NCBI GenBank assembly: GCA_035527975.1
Contig: DATKZM010000127.1
Span: 30,004 to 94,003, forward strand
Direction of reading: 5' to 3'
DNA: 64,000 nucleotides
Source: DATKZM01 sp035527975
Lineage (GTDB): Bacteria > Pseudomonadota > Alphaproteobacteria > JAPULJ01
Shown here: piece after piece, positions 8,224 to 16,867 of the stretch
How the letters are laid out: every line of letters begins with the position of its first letter
Numbering within the stretch: position 1 is the first letter of the stretch
Position numbers and translations under genes: made by a program
Notes under the pieces: model-generated
Told to the model about the DNA's origin: nothing
What the model saw: the letters and a program-made list of their open reading frames with translations, nothing else
The model's database searches: none

Positions 8224-8288
8224 CGTTAAGTACCATTCAAGGCGCGCAGATTGCCAGCACGTATCGGCTTATGTGACGCGGAAAACGC

Positions 8289-9146
8289 TTATGCGAGCCC
8301 CATCCGCGCGACGATCGCCTCGCACATCGGATCGCCAGGCTCAAGAATATCGAAGAGTGGCTTGTAGTGATCGGCGTCGGGAATATCGATGCGTTCGACC
8401 GGACAGCCTGCCGCTTCGGCGACGCCGGCATAGAGCCGGGATTGGCGAACCCATTCGTTCGATTCCGCCAGTCCCACGGCGACGATCAGCGAAACCGGCG
8501 TATGCGGCGGGTGGCCAAGCGGGCTGAAGGGCGCGACATCTGCCCGGGTGAGCCCGATCTCGTGGTTGACGGCAGCCCGGATCACCGGATCGAGATCGTA
8601 GATACCGCTCACCAATGCCGCACCTTGTATGGCTTCCAGCGGTGCGGCGGCGTTTTTGTCGGCCAGCACCATGGCGGCCAGATGCGCGCCCGCGGAATGC
8701 CCGAGAAGAAAGAGCCGCTCGCCGTCGCCGCCATGCTGGCCGATATTGGCGCGGATCCAGCCGATTGCCTTGCCGGCCTGGGCGACGATCGTGCCGATGG
8801 GAACGGTCGGGCAAAGGTCGTAATTGATCAGCGCCACACAGGCGCCGGCGGCGAGGAAGGGCTCGGCGATGAAATTGTTGTCGCGCGCCGAGCCCGCGCG
8901 CCAATAGCCGCCGTGGAAATAGACCAGCACCGGTCCGCCGGGCGTGTCGCCAGGGAAGACGTCGATGGTCTCGCGCGGCCGGTCCCCGTATGCGAGACCG
9001 AGGGCGTGCGGTCGGCGCGCACGTATGGCATCGCTCAGGGCTGCCCGGCGCTCGGGGACGGCATCGGGGTTCACCGCAACAAGGCGCGGATTGAACTGGC
9101 GGTCGAATTCGGCCTGGCTGTAGGACGCGCCGCGATAGTCGATCAT
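8289..9146 (-). CDS. Alpha/beta hydrolase, carboxylesterase/kynurenine-formamidase-like
   Basis: A 285-residue enzyme with an oxyanion-hole motif YFHGGYWRAGS, a nucleophile elbow GHSAGAH and a late catalytic histidine in DADHYKPLF. The N-terminus (IDYRGASYSQAEFDRQFNPR) and HGGYW resemble the bacterial arylformamidase-type esterase group. The ATG at 9146 overlaps the stop of the GNAT gene (ATGA), which makes it the last cistron of a four-gene operon with GNAT, FAH-family and MetE-like genes. It may hydrolyse an ester, amide or enol-lactone intermediate of the pathway; kynurenine itself is only one candidate. Confidence 0.8.
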   Translation of the reverse strand: MIDYRGASYSQAEFDRQFNPRLVAVNPDAVPERRAALSDAIRARRPHALGLAYGDRPRETIDVFPGDTPGGPVLVYFHGGYWRAGSARDNNFIAEPFLAAGACVALINYDLCPTVPIGTIVAQAGKAIGWIRANIGQHGGDGERLFLLGHSAGAHLAAMVLADKNAAAPLEAIQGAALVSGIYDLDPVIRAAVNHEIGLTRADVAPFSPLGHPPHTPVSLIVAVGLAESNEWVRQSRLYAGVAEAAGCPVERIDIPDADHYKPLFDILEPGDPMCEAIVARMGLA

Positions 9147-10099
9147 CGCCAATCGTCGATCGCCAGAATGTCGGGCCGGTTGTAGAGATCGCCCGCCGGA
9201 CGCATCATCGCCACGCAGTTGATGATAGTTCGAAAGCCGGCGTCTTTCATCGTCGCATACGCCGTCGTTCGCGCCGAACTGGTCCCGGCGATAATCACAT
9301 CGGCCCCCACTGCGGCCGCGCGGGCCTCGCACGCGTTCAAGAGCTCGGCAAAGCGCAGGGGGGCATCCACGCCGGGTGGGACGCAGGCGAACTTGACGTA
9401 GTACTGGCCCGTGCTGGCTTCCGAGCCGGGCCCGTGATGACAGATCGCAAATCCGCCGGCACCCGGTGTGCCACCGTCGGCCACAACAAACTCACCAATG
9501 CCTTCGCCGGCGACCGAGGCGATCTCCGAGCCAAGGTCAAGGCCGGAATACATCGCGTCGGTGGCCAGGCGGGCACCCTGCACGAGCTGTGTGACCGCAA
9601 CAGTGTCGGTCGGTGCGATCATGGCACAACCGTTCAGCCGCGCCTCCTTGGCGGGTGGCTTCACCATGATCGAGGTGATGCGCCGCATGGCAAAACCGAA
9701 CGCCTCATAGAGCCGGATATGGGTCGGGCTCTGGGCGTGGGTGATCAGCGCCATGGTCTCCACGCCGGCCGCGTCGGCGCACTGCACGAGCGCTTCCATC
9801 AGGCGCCGGGCATGGCCCTTGCCCCAGTCCTCGGGAAAGATCGTCACCGGTCCAACGATGGCGATGCTGCCCCAGCGCATCATCAACGCGATGCCGGCCA
9901 AGCGTCCATCATCCGTGATGGCAAAGCTGGCCTCCGGCCAGGCTCGCAAACGCGGGCCGATCACATCGGCGCCCGGCCGGAAGTGATCTGGCCCAGGCAG
10001 GCCAAGAAAAGCTGCGAATGCGGTACGGTCGCAGCGGGCTGCCTCGGCGATATCGTCGCCGCCGAGCTGTCGAAGTTCAATCTTGCCCGACGCCGTCAT
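9143..10099 (-). CDS. GNAT-family N-acetyltransferase with tandem domains
   Basis: A 318-residue protein starting MTASGKIELRQL after a strong GGGAGG ribosome site. The first half is a complete GNAT domain, with the acetyl-CoA loop in EDWGKGHARRLMEALV and the following VETMALITHAQSPTHIRLYEAFGF. The second half (about 170-318) looks like a degenerate second GNAT domain, with FAELLNACEARAAAVGADVIIAG and NEAGF-like KDAGFRTI. Two-domain GNAT proteins of this type are usually annotated only to family level. It overlaps the hydrolase gene by 4 bp and follows the FAH-family gene by 11 bp, so it belongs to the same operon. A substrate cannot be named. Confidence 0.8.
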   Translation of the reverse strand: MTASGKIELRQLGGDDIAEAARCDRTAFAAFLGLPGPDHFRPGADVIGPRLRAWPEASFAITDDGRLAGIALMMRWGSIAIVGPVTIFPEDWGKGHARRLMEALVQCADAAGVETMALITHAQSPTHIRLYEAFGFAMRRITSIMVKPPAKEARLNGCAMIAPTDTVAVTQLVQGARLATDAMYSGLDLGSEIASVAGEGIGEFVVADGGTPGAGGFAICHHGPGSEASTGQYYVKFACVPPGVDAPLRFAELLNACEARAAAVGADVIIAGTSSARTTAYATMKDAGFRTIINCVAMMRPAGDLYNRPDILAIDDWR

Positions 10100-10110
10100 C
10101 TGCCTCCCAT

Positions 10111-10968
10111 TCACCCGGCGGCGCGCACGGCGACGTCCATCGTGCCGATCGCCTCGAAACGACAATTGAGCACATCGCCCGGCGCGATCGGTCCCACGCC
10201 CTCGCAGGTCCCGGTCATGATGATGTCGCCCGGATGCAGCGTGTAGAACTGCGAGGCCCAGGAGATCTGGCGGCGCGTATCGAGGATCATGTGGCGGGTG
10301 TTTGAGTCCTGGCGCGGCTCGCCGCCGATGGTCAGCGTGAAGTCGAGATTGTCGGGATCGGCGATCTCATCGGCGGTGACCAGCCAGGGCCCCAGTATCG
10401 CATAGCTGTCGCAGGATTTGCGCAGGCTGCGGTCTTCGGGCCCGCGGATCGACATATCGAGCGCAATCGCATAACCGGCGACGTAATCGAGCGCCTCGGC
10501 TTCGCTCACTTCGGCGGCGGTCTTGCCGATGACGACGCCAAGTTCCAGCTCGTGATCGGTGCGGCGTTCGGGAAATCGGAGCGCGATGCCGTCGCCGGGG
10601 CCGACTAGTGCGCTGTTGGCCTTCAGAAACAAGCCCTGCTGCTCGACCTTGCCCTGGAAGCGTTCGGTGTTGATTTCGGGATCGGCCTCGGCTTCCTCGA
10701 CGTGTTTCATATAGTTGGCGGGCGTGCCGATCACCTTGCTCGGATTAGCGACTGGGCTGTGGAATGAGACCTCCGCGATCGGCCGGCCGTCGGCCTTGTC
10801 CGCCGCCGCCTCAAGCTTAGGGCGCAAGACCTCCAGATTGGCGATCAACGGATCACCCGGCGGGTAGGGGTAGGTAATCTGAAGCGCGGAGAGCACGTCC
10901 GTGACGTCGTGCACGCGTTCGCCACGCACGACGCCCAGACGATTTTTGTCGAACCAGGCGATTTTCAT
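10111..10968 (-). CDS. Fumarylacetoacetate hydrolase (FAH)-family protein
   Basis: A 285-residue protein with the FAH fold: VIGTPANYMKHVEEA, the metal and active-site region DHELELGVVIGKTAAEVSE (D-x-E-x-E type acidic ligands), DMSIRGPEDRSLRKSCDSY, LGPW, and the C-terminal GDIIMTGTCEGVGPI. Members are Mg/Mn-dependent hydrolases, isomerases or decarboxylases acting on beta-diketo or 2-hydroxydienoate products of ring cleavage. Start at MKIAWFDKNRLG; the frame continues upstream into the MetE-like gene but without FAH similarity. It lies 43 bp after the MetE-like gene and 11 bp before the GNAT gene. Its presence suggests that ring-cleaved aromatic intermediates are processed here. Confidence 0.88.
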   Translation of the reverse strand: MKIAWFDKNRLGVVRGERVHDVTDVLSALQITYPYPPGDPLIANLEVLRPKLEAAADKADGRPIAEVSFHSPVANPSKVIGTPANYMKHVEEAEADPEINTERFQGKVEQQGLFLKANSALVGPGDGIALRFPERRTDHELELGVVIGKTAAEVSEAEALDYVAGYAIALDMSIRGPEDRSLRKSCDSYAILGPWLVTADEIADPDNLDFTLTIGGEPRQDSNTRHMILDTRRQISWASQFYTLHPGDIIMTGTCEGVGPIAPGDVLNCRFEAIGTMDVAVRAAG

Positions 10969-11011
10969 GGGACGGAAGTATAAAGCGCGCGCCGGGCCGC
11001 GATAGTGCCCA

Positions 11012-12118
11012 TCAACCCCAAACGTCCCTGGCGACGTCGACCAGCAGGCCGAGCTTGGCTTTCTCCACGCCGATGTCGACGGGATTGCCGGCCACTGTGC
11101 TGGCAAAGCCGCATTGCGGGCTGATCGAGAGGTTCTCCAGCGGCACGTACTTGGCCGCGTCGGCGATGCGCGCTTTCAGACGATCGGCGTCTTCCAGCGT
11201 CGCGACCTTCGAGCTCACGATGCCAAGCACAACCTTCTTGCCCTTGGGCACATGCTTCAGCGGCTCAAAGGAGCCGGCACGCTCCGTGTCGTATTCGAGG
11301 AAGAAGGCATCGACGTCGACCTCGCCGAACACCTTCTCGGCGATCTCGTCATAGCCGCCCGTGGTCAGCCAGCGGCCCTTGAAGTTGCCGCGGCACATAT
11401 GCATGCCAGCAACCATGCCTTCGGGGCGGCCGCCGGCGGCATCATTCATCGCCTTGATGTAAAGATCGATCACCGCCTCGGGGTCGTAGCCGAGTTCGGT
11501 CGTGCGTTCGCGGATATTGGGATTGCCGAGCATGATCAGCGGCACCTCGTCGATCTGCACGTAACGGCAACCGAGTGCATGCAGATCGGCGATCTCCTGG
11601 GCGAAGATGGCGCAAAGGTCATCCAGGAACGCCGCGTCGCTCTGGTAGGGCGAGTTCTCCACGGTTCGGTGGAGGCCGTAGAAGTGCAGCGTCGAGGGCG
11701 AGGGCATGGTGATCTTCGGCGTCGCATGCGCCACCGATTGCAGGTATTTGAACTCCTCGGTCGATATCGGCTTTGCCTTGCGCAGCTTGCCGGTGCAGAC
11801 CGCCGCCGTGAAGGGCAGCTCGTTGCCCTCGGCGTCGGAGAAGCGGAATACCGCATCGCCGACTTCTAGCCCGTCGATCGCATCGACCCAATGGCTCCAG
11901 TATGACGCCCGCCGGAACTCGCCATCGGTCACCAGTTCGAGGCCTAGATCTTCCTGCAGCGCGACCACGTCGGTGATCGCCTGGTCTTGAACGCGATGAA
12001 AATCCGCTTCGGGCATTTCGCCCTTGTGGAAGGCCCGGAATGCCTGGGTCAGCTCCTTGGGGCGGAGAAGGCTGCCGACATGCTCGGCGCGGAATGGCGG
12101 CTGGCCGCTCGCGGTCAT
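11012..12118 (-). CDS. MetE-like (cobalamin-independent methionine synthase C-terminal domain) protein, copy 1
   Basis: A 368-residue single-domain relative of the MetE catalytic domain. It starts PPFRAEHVGSLLRPKEL and contains LVTDGEFRRASYW, KITMPSPSTLHFYG, YVQIDEVPLIML, GMHMCRGNFKG and LSISPQCGFAS. The His and Cys residues in HMCRGN and PQCGF correspond to zinc ligands of the family, and a glutamate in FLEYDTERAG fits the third. Full MetE is twice this length. This short subgroup (YxjG/YxjH-like) also includes thiol transferases such as epoxyalkane:coenzyme M transferase, so thiol alkylation or demethylation of a pathway intermediate is as likely as methionine synthesis. First gene of the operon; an operator-like palindrome lies 55-72 bp before its ATG. 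A paralog is at 27494. Confidence 0.82.
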   Translation of the reverse strand: MTASGQPPFRAEHVGSLLRPKELTQAFRAFHKGEMPEADFHRVQDQAITDVVALQEDLGLELVTDGEFRRASYWSHWVDAIDGLEVGDAVFRFSDAEGNELPFTAAVCTGKLRKAKPISTEEFKYLQSVAHATPKITMPSPSTLHFYGLHRTVENSPYQSDAAFLDDLCAIFAQEIADLHALGCRYVQIDEVPLIMLGNPNIRERTTELGYDPEAVIDLYIKAMNDAAGGRPEGMVAGMHMCRGNFKGRWLTTGGYDEIAEKVFGEVDVDAFFLEYDTERAGSFEPLKHVPKGKKVVLGIVSSKVATLEDADRLKARIADAAKYVPLENLSISPQCGFASTVAGNPVDIGVEKAKLGLLVDVARDVWG

Positions 12119-12172
12119 GGATCGATCCTCATGTGTTGGGCCGTGGTCCCCGCTCGATCGGGGACGCGCAAT

Positions 12173-12202
12173 TTATCAATAGGTCTATAGAAAAACAAGC
12201 GC
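12173..12202. promoter_or_regulatory. Putative operator site 1 (TetR regulon)
   Basis: The segment begins TTATCAATAGGTCTATAGAA and matches 27 of 30 positions with the site at 13361. Its core ATAGGTCTAT is a palindrome with one mismatch. It lies 55-85 bp upstream of the MetE-like start, a usual place for a repressor site. Confidence 0.6.
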
Positions 12203-12247
12203 GCCAATTCCCCGGACACTGCATCCATTGCGGGTTGAGGCGCCTTG

Positions 12248-13315
12248 CTACTCGGCGGCGGCGCGCTCGATCGCCCGTTCGGCCTCGATTATGTTGTGCA
12301 GCGCCCTGCGGGCCAGGAACAACGCCTTGTCGGCGCGAATGCTGACCAGATTGCGCGTGGGGTCGAGGTCGAGGCGGGCCTGCTGCACTTCCATGATCGC
12401 CTTGTCCTCCAGGAACGTCGGATAGCTTTCATTGTAGAGCTGTTCCGTCGCTTCGGGCTCGTCCTGGCGATAGCCATTGGCGACCGACCAGAAATAGTGA
12501 AACGAGCTCTCCGTCTCGGGCGTCGCATGGTGGAGGATCTGAAACTGGAGCCCGGGCTGATCCTGGTTCTTGCGCGCGCCCTTGCCGACGTCGATGGCAC
12601 CGTTGTTCTGGATCACCGTCGAGGGCGCGACATAGGTAAATTTGTGCCAACGATCGATGTTGCCCTTGAAACCCACCGCCTTGACGTAGGTCGGCGGTGT
12701 CGGCGAGTCGATCATCCAGCGCTCGTAATGGCAGCCCGTGGCGGTCGGCTCGACCACCAACTCGGCGGCCGCATGCGCCTCGGGGTTGCCGCCGATCGTC
12801 GTACGGTGGACGAAGGCGAGATGGGTTAGATCCATCAAATTATCGATCATCATCATGTAGTTGGCGCCGATCTGGAACGTCGTCTTCTTGTGTGGCCACG
12901 TCTGGGGCTGGTCATGGAACGGGTAGTTGACGATCTTGTTGTCGTCGGCCCGGGCCGGATCGCCCATCCAGATCCAGATGCATTGCTGTTTTTCCACTAC
13001 CGGGAAGCTGCGCACGATGGCGGCGGACGGCACAGTCTCCTGGCCGGGGATATGAACGCATTTGCCGGCGCCGTCGAAGACGAGCCCATGATAGCCGCAT
13101 TGCAGGCCCTGTTCGACCATCCGGCCGTGGCTGAGCGGTGCGCCCCGATGGCAGCAACGATCTTCCAGCGCAGCCGCCGTGCCCTCGGTGTCGCGGAAGA
13201 TGACCAGGGGCTGGTTCATGATGGTGCGCGACACGATGCCTTCGGCAAGCTCCTCCGGCCACGCCGCGATGTACCAGGCATTGCGAACGAAGGGCTCGTT
13301 GGCGCTCTGGGTCAT
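12248..13315 (-). CDS. Rieske-type oxygenase, terminal component (VanA-like)
   Basis: A 355-residue oxygenase. The Rieske [2Fe-2S] ligands are C54, H56, C73 and H76 (CCHRGAP ... CGYHG). The mononuclear iron site is H165 and H170 in NLMDLTHLAFVH, with D162 as the bridging residue between clusters. Such enzymes take electrons from a separate ferredoxin reductase and hydroxylate or O-demethylate aromatic acids, vanillate demethylase being the type case. No reductase gene is in the window. The gene has its own promoter region with operator site 2 and is transcribed in the same direction as the MetE-like operon 129 bp downstream. A second, more distant Rieske gene lies at 49226. Confidence 0.92.
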   Translation of the reverse strand: MTQSANEPFVRNAWYIAAWPEELAEGIVSRTIMNQPLVIFRDTEGTAAALEDRCCHRGAPLSHGRMVEQGLQCGYHGLVFDGAGKCVHIPGQETVPSAAIVRSFPVVEKQQCIWIWMGDPARADDNKIVNYPFHDQPQTWPHKKTTFQIGANYMMMIDNLMDLTHLAFVHRTTIGGNPEAHAAAELVVEPTATGCHYERWMIDSPTPPTYVKAVGFKGNIDRWHKFTYVAPSTVIQNNGAIDVGKGARKNQDQPGLQFQILHHATPETESSFHYFWSVANGYRQDEPEATEQLYNESYPTFLEDKAIMEVQQARLDLDPTRNLVSIRADKALFLARRALHNIIEAERAIERAAAE

Positions 13316-13360
13316 GGATCGATCCTCGCTTGCTGCGGCTCGCTCAATAGGCGATGAAAT

Positions 13361-13390
13361 TTATCAATAGGCCTATAGAACGACAAGCGC
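13361..13390. promoter_or_regulatory. Putative operator site 2 (TetR regulon)
   Basis: Begins TTATCAATAGGCCTATAGAA; the core ATAGGCCTAT is a perfect 10-bp palindrome. It lies 46-75 bp upstream of the Rieske oxygenase ATG and is nearly identical to site 1 at 12173. Confidence 0.6.
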
Positions 13391-13406
13391 AGACGCTGCC
13401 CGCCAG

Positions 13407-15374
13407 TCACTCTGGCAGCTGCAATCGGCCCTTGATCACCTTCCGGGTGGGCGTCAGCGGCATTTCGTCGATTACGACCAGGCGTTCGGGCAGCTTGTTC
13501 TTGGCGATCTTGTGCTGCAGCAGATAGTCGGCCAAGGTCTCCAGCGTCGGCGCCTCAACGTTGGGCGCCAGCGTCACGAAGGCGCAGGCCTTCTCACCCA
13601 GCACCGGATCGGGCATCGGCACGATGGCCGATTGCGCGATCGCCGGGTGACCGTCGAGCAGGTCCTCGACATCGCGCGGGTTGAATTTGACCCCGCCGCG
13701 ATTGATCACGTCCTTGATGCGGCCGGTAATCGCGACGTTGCCGGCCTCGTCCTCGACCGCCAGGTCGCCCGAACGGAACCAGCCGCCATGCGCGAAGGCG
13801 GCCTCGCTCGCCGCATCGTTCCGCAGGTAGCCGGGGAAGAGCAGGGGGCCGCGCACCTGCAGCTCGCCTTCCGCGCCAGGCTTGCAAGGCGTGCCCAGCT
13901 CGGGGTCGATGATGCGCATCTCGGTGCCGGGGCTGGGGCGGCCGGCTGAGTTGGCCGAGACCTCCAGCGCATCCGAGGGCCGGGAATAGAGCCCGCCTTG
14001 GGTTTCGGTCATCCCCCAAAGCTGGGTCACCTTGCCGTTCGGGATCCTCGCCTGGAAGGCGCGCACCAGCTCGGGCGGACAGGTGCTGCCCGACATGATG
14101 ACGAGCTTCAGCGTGGTGAGGTCGGCCGTATCGAGGAGCCCGGCGTTCATGCAGGCCGCGACATGGGCTGGCGCAGTCCAGAGCCCGGTCGGCTTGCCGG
14201 CTTCAATCGCGGCAGCGAGTTCCGGCGGCGTGAAGACCGGCAGCAGCAGGCTGCACGCCCCCACTGCCATGGCGACGTGGAAACTGTAGGCGCCGTAAAG
14301 GTGGCTGAAGGGGGCGGCGGACAGGATGACGTCATCGGGCCCCAATTCGTGCTCGGGCGCGCCGAGACGGGCATTCGACAGAATATTGTGATAGCTGAGC
14401 GGCACGCCTTTGGGTGCGGCGGTCGTCCCGGAGGTGTAGAGCAGCAGGAACGGGTCGGAGGCGACGGGCGGCTCCGGCAGCTCCTCTGAAAGTTCGCTTT
14501 CGATCATGTCGCCGAGCGAAAGCGCGCCCGGCACCGGCGGGCCCAGCGCAATCACATGCTTCAGCTTGGGGCACTGATTCTGCAGGTTGCGCATGACCTG
14601 CGCGGCTTCGTAGCCCTTCGCTTCCGAGAGGCAAATCACGGCCTTTGCCAAGGAATGTCCCAGCAGCGTTTCGCATTCGGCGGCGCGGTAGGCCATGTGG
14701 ATCGTCTGCATGACGCCGCCCAGCCGCGCGATCGCCAGATAGGCGATCAGGAATTCGGGCAGGTTGGGAAGCTGGACCGCGACAACGTCGCCGCGTTCGA
14801 CACCTATGGCCAGGAGAGCGCCCGCCAAATTGGCGACCTTCGCGCCCAGATCGCCATAGCTGAGCGTGGTCTCCCCGGCGCGGATCGCGGGTGCATCCGG
14901 TCGCTCGGCGACATGGCGGTCGAGCCATCCGGTCAGCGTGTCAGGGCCCCACCAGCCTTCATCGACATATTTCCGCGCGAGCTCCGGCGGATAGCTCATC
15001 GCCGCGCGAAGGGCCAGCGCATCGTCGCTGAAGGTAAAATGGTTGAGATGCGGGGTAAAGCGCTCGGCGCGGAAACGCTTGCCGCCGCCAAGCTCGAGGA
15101 GCCGCACGTAATGTCCGGTATGAAAGCGCCGGCGCTCCAGTACTGTGCGGATGTAGAGCACCTGGTTCTGCGTGAGGCCGATGCGGGCGGCGATCTGACC
15201 GTCGGAAAGTCCCATTTGTTCGCGCTGGCGTTCGATCTCGTCCCAGTCGAGCTTGCGGTAGGGGTCGCCGTCGCGGATCTGGTGGTTGTGGCTCATACGA
15301 AAGATCGCATCGCCGAAGGTCCCGATCATCTCCTCGGTGACGCCAATCTGCCGGCGGTTGAGGCCACGGGTCAT
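13407..15374 (-). CDS. Acyl/aryl-CoA ligase with N-terminal helix-turn-helix-like extension
   Basis: A 655-residue protein made of two parts. From about residue 130 it is a class I adenylate-forming ligase: LLYTSGTTAAPKGVPLSYHN, WGMTETQGGLYS, GGWFRSGDLAVEDEAGN, GRIKDVINRGGVKFNPRDVE and a C-terminal TPTRKVIKGRL with the catalytic lysine. The first 130 residues are unusual: LDWDEIERQREQMGLSDGQI and AARIGLTQNQVLYIRTVLER form a helix-turn-helix-like segment at about residues 48-85. The ATG at 15374 is 7 bp after the stop of the QueG-like gene, so the two are co-transcribed and the extension is genuine coding sequence. It could bind DNA, RNA or a partner; no function is known to me. Substrate unknown, probably an aromatic acid. 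Confidence 0.85.
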   Translation of the reverse strand: MTRGLNRRQIGVTEEMIGTFGDAIFRMSHNHQIRDGDPYRKLDWDEIERQREQMGLSDGQIAARIGLTQNQVLYIRTVLERRRFHTGHYVRLLELGGGKRFRAERFTPHLNHFTFSDDALALRAAMSYPPELARKYVDEGWWGPDTLTGWLDRHVAERPDAPAIRAGETTLSYGDLGAKVANLAGALLAIGVERGDVVAVQLPNLPEFLIAYLAIARLGGVMQTIHMAYRAAECETLLGHSLAKAVICLSEAKGYEAAQVMRNLQNQCPKLKHVIALGPPVPGALSLGDMIESELSEELPEPPVASDPFLLLYTSGTTAAPKGVPLSYHNILSNARLGAPEHELGPDDVILSAAPFSHLYGAYSFHVAMAVGACSLLLPVFTPPELAAAIEAGKPTGLWTAPAHVAACMNAGLLDTADLTTLKLVIMSGSTCPPELVRAFQARIPNGKVTQLWGMTETQGGLYSRPSDALEVSANSAGRPSPGTEMRIIDPELGTPCKPGAEGELQVRGPLLFPGYLRNDAASEAAFAHGGWFRSGDLAVEDEAGNVAITGRIKDVINRGGVKFNPRDVEDLLDGHPAIAQSAIVPMPDPVLGEKACAFVTLAPNVEAPTLETLADYLLQHKIAKNKLPERLVVIDEMPLTPTRKVIKGRLQLPE

Positions 15375-15381
15375 TGTGCGC

Positions 15382-16320
15382 TCACTCTGCCGGTGTCGTC
15401 TGTTTTTCGCGGGCGTCCTCGGCCGCCTCGTAACGCAGAATTGGATCGGCCAGCGGCGCCTTGGTCGCAATCGGGCAGACGCGCATACATTCAAAGCATT
15501 GCGCCAGCAAGCCGCCGGAGCCGACCGACATCTTGTACCAGAGCATCTTGTTGTCGGGATCGAAGAGCGCATCCTCGCGGTCTTGCGGATCGGCCGCGTT
15601 GATGGCGCTCATGATCGCCGAGGGCACTGTTTCGAATTGCTGGGTCATCTCCGCGCAGGCGGCCATGTCGTAGCGCATCACCGTCTGCTCACCGGTCTCC
15701 ACGTCGACCTCACCATCGAGGCACTGGACGGGGCAGAATTTCATGCAGGGCGTGCGGTTGATCTGCTTGTACATGGCTACGCAGGAGGGCGCGGGGCAGG
15801 GGTTCGTCGCCATCGGCTTGTCCGGCTCAAGCTCGAGCTCGGTGAAGACGCTGGAAAAATACATATAGCCGTATTCGGGATGCAGCAGGATGTCGCCCGC
15901 CAGTGAACGCGCGCCGATGCCGGCGATCTCGGCATGGACCTTCAGGCTCTGCAACGGCACGCGCGGGCCGGCGTCGGGGTCCATGTCCGGCGGGCAGTAG
16001 ATCGAGGGCACGCCGTATTTGGATTCGATCATAAAAGAAAGGCCATAAGTGATTGAATAGGCGCGGCCTTCTGTCGACCCGAAATAGCCAAGCGCCTTCG
16101 CTGGAACGCTCCAGGCACCTTGGGTCTGGCCGCCGACGCCAAGCGAAATCACCGATTTGACGCGCGGCATGATATCGGTTGGCCGGTAGCCGGGCGGGCA
16201 GATGCGCTCGATCGTCTCCAGGTCGGCGACCCCGACGGCCAATGCGCCCTTGCGCTTGCAGTACTCGAAGATCGCCGTCTTGGCCTCGGCCGGGTCGATC
16301 TCGTGCGTCTTGCGGGCCAT
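15382..16320 (-). CDS. QueG/reductive-dehalogenase-like iron-sulfur protein
   Basis: A 312-residue protein beginning with a QueG-like N-terminal half (KRKGALAVGVADLETIERIC, PRVKSVISLGVGG) and ending in iron-sulfur motifs: NPCPAPSCVAMYKQINRTPC, MKFCPVQCLDG and, near the C-terminus, CFECMRVCPIATKAP (C-x2-C-x3-CP). The cysteine spacing is looser than in epoxyqueuosine reductase or RdhA and the core lacks the RdhA motif AGLGE-x-GRHG. True queG is a housekeeping tRNA gene; here the gene sits between a ligase and a PaaK-RidA pair, behind an operator-like palindrome, so a catabolic reductase role is more likely. It is co-transcribed with the ligase downstream (7-bp gap). Confidence 0.7.
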   Translation of the reverse strand: MARKTHEIDPAEAKTAIFEYCKRKGALAVGVADLETIERICPPGYRPTDIMPRVKSVISLGVGGQTQGAWSVPAKALGYFGSTEGRAYSITYGLSFMIESKYGVPSIYCPPDMDPDAGPRVPLQSLKVHAEIAGIGARSLAGDILLHPEYGYMYFSSVFTELELEPDKPMATNPCPAPSCVAMYKQINRTPCMKFCPVQCLDGEVDVETGEQTVMRYDMAACAEMTQQFETVPSAIMSAINAADPQDREDALFDPDNKMLWYKMSVGSGGLLAQCFECMRVCPIATKAPLADPILRYEAAEDAREKQTTPAE

Positions 16321-16377
16321 CCAGCGTCTCCCATCGCAATAGGTCCAATGCCCCAGTGATTGGGCCGGTGTTTTTAT

Positions 16378-16389
16378 TTTAGGTCTAAA
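16378..16389. promoter_or_regulatory. Putative operator site 3 (TetR regulon)
   Basis: TTTAGGTCTAAA has inverted arms TTTAG/CTAAA around GT and shares the core TAGGTCTA with sites 1 and 2. It lies 58-69 bp upstream of the QueG-like ATG, at the same distance as the other two sites from their genes. A second partial match, CAATAGGTCC, is at 16337. Confidence 0.45.
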
Positions 16390-16406
16390 GCGTCTGGCCC
16401 GGCAAA

Positions 16407-16424
16407 TTCTATCGCACGATAGAA
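16407..16424. promoter_or_regulatory. Inverted repeat after the RidA gene
   Basis: TTCTATCGCACGATAGAA has perfect 8-bp arms around CA. It lies just past the RidA stop and upstream of the QueG-like promoter region. It could end PaaK-RidA transcription or be another regulator site, since TCTATCG also occurs in the motif before the TetR gene. Confidence 0.45.
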
Positions 16425-16437
16425 GATGGCTCGGAGA

Positions 16438-16851
16438 TCAATCGGGCACCACGGCGGTTGCTTCAATCTCCACCATTGCGCCCGGCTGCACCAGGCCCCG
16501 GACCTCGATCACCGACATGGCCGGGAAATGCCGGCCGACGATGTCGCGATAGACCGTGCCCAACGCTTTCAACGAGGCGATGTAGACCTCCTTGTCGGTG
16601 ATGAACCAGGTGAGTTTGACGAGGTGTCCCGGCCCCGCGCCCGCTTCGGCGAGCAATGCCACGATGTTTTCCAGTACCTGGCGGAACTGTTCGACGAAAT
16701 CGCATGAGATTCCGTCCGCATTGTCGGGCTGCCAGCCCAGTCTGCCCGGCACGCCCACTTGGCCGGCAAGATAGATCGTGCGCCCGCGCGCGGCGATGCC
16801 GTGGGAGTAGCCGGGCAGCCGCGCCCAATCGGGTGGGTGGATGATGTCCAT
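16438..16851 (-). CDS. RidA-family (YjgF/Rid) protein, copy 1
   Basis: A 137-residue Rid-family protein: YSHGIAARGRTIYLAGQVGV, FRQVLENIVALLAEAGAGPG, VKLTWFITDKEVYIASL, FPAMSVIEVRGLVQPGAMVE. Family members are trimeric and hydrolyse enamine/imine or 2-aminoacrylate-type intermediates; in aromatic pathways relatives act as 2-aminomuconate deaminases. The conserved arginine that binds the substrate carboxylate in RidA corresponds to R in VIEVRGL. The gene begins 16 bp after the PaaK-type ligase stop and is surely co-transcribed with it. Its pairing with a ligase hints at an amino-substituted substrate, which is inference only. Confidence 0.85.
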   Translation of the reverse strand: MDIIHPPDWARLPGYSHGIAARGRTIYLAGQVGVPGRLGWQPDNADGISCDFVEQFRQVLENIVALLAEAGAGPGHLVKLTWFITDKEVYIASLKALGTVYRDIVGRHFPAMSVIEVRGLVQPGAMVEIEATAVVPD

Positions 16852-16867
16852 GCAGCTTGTCCTTTGC

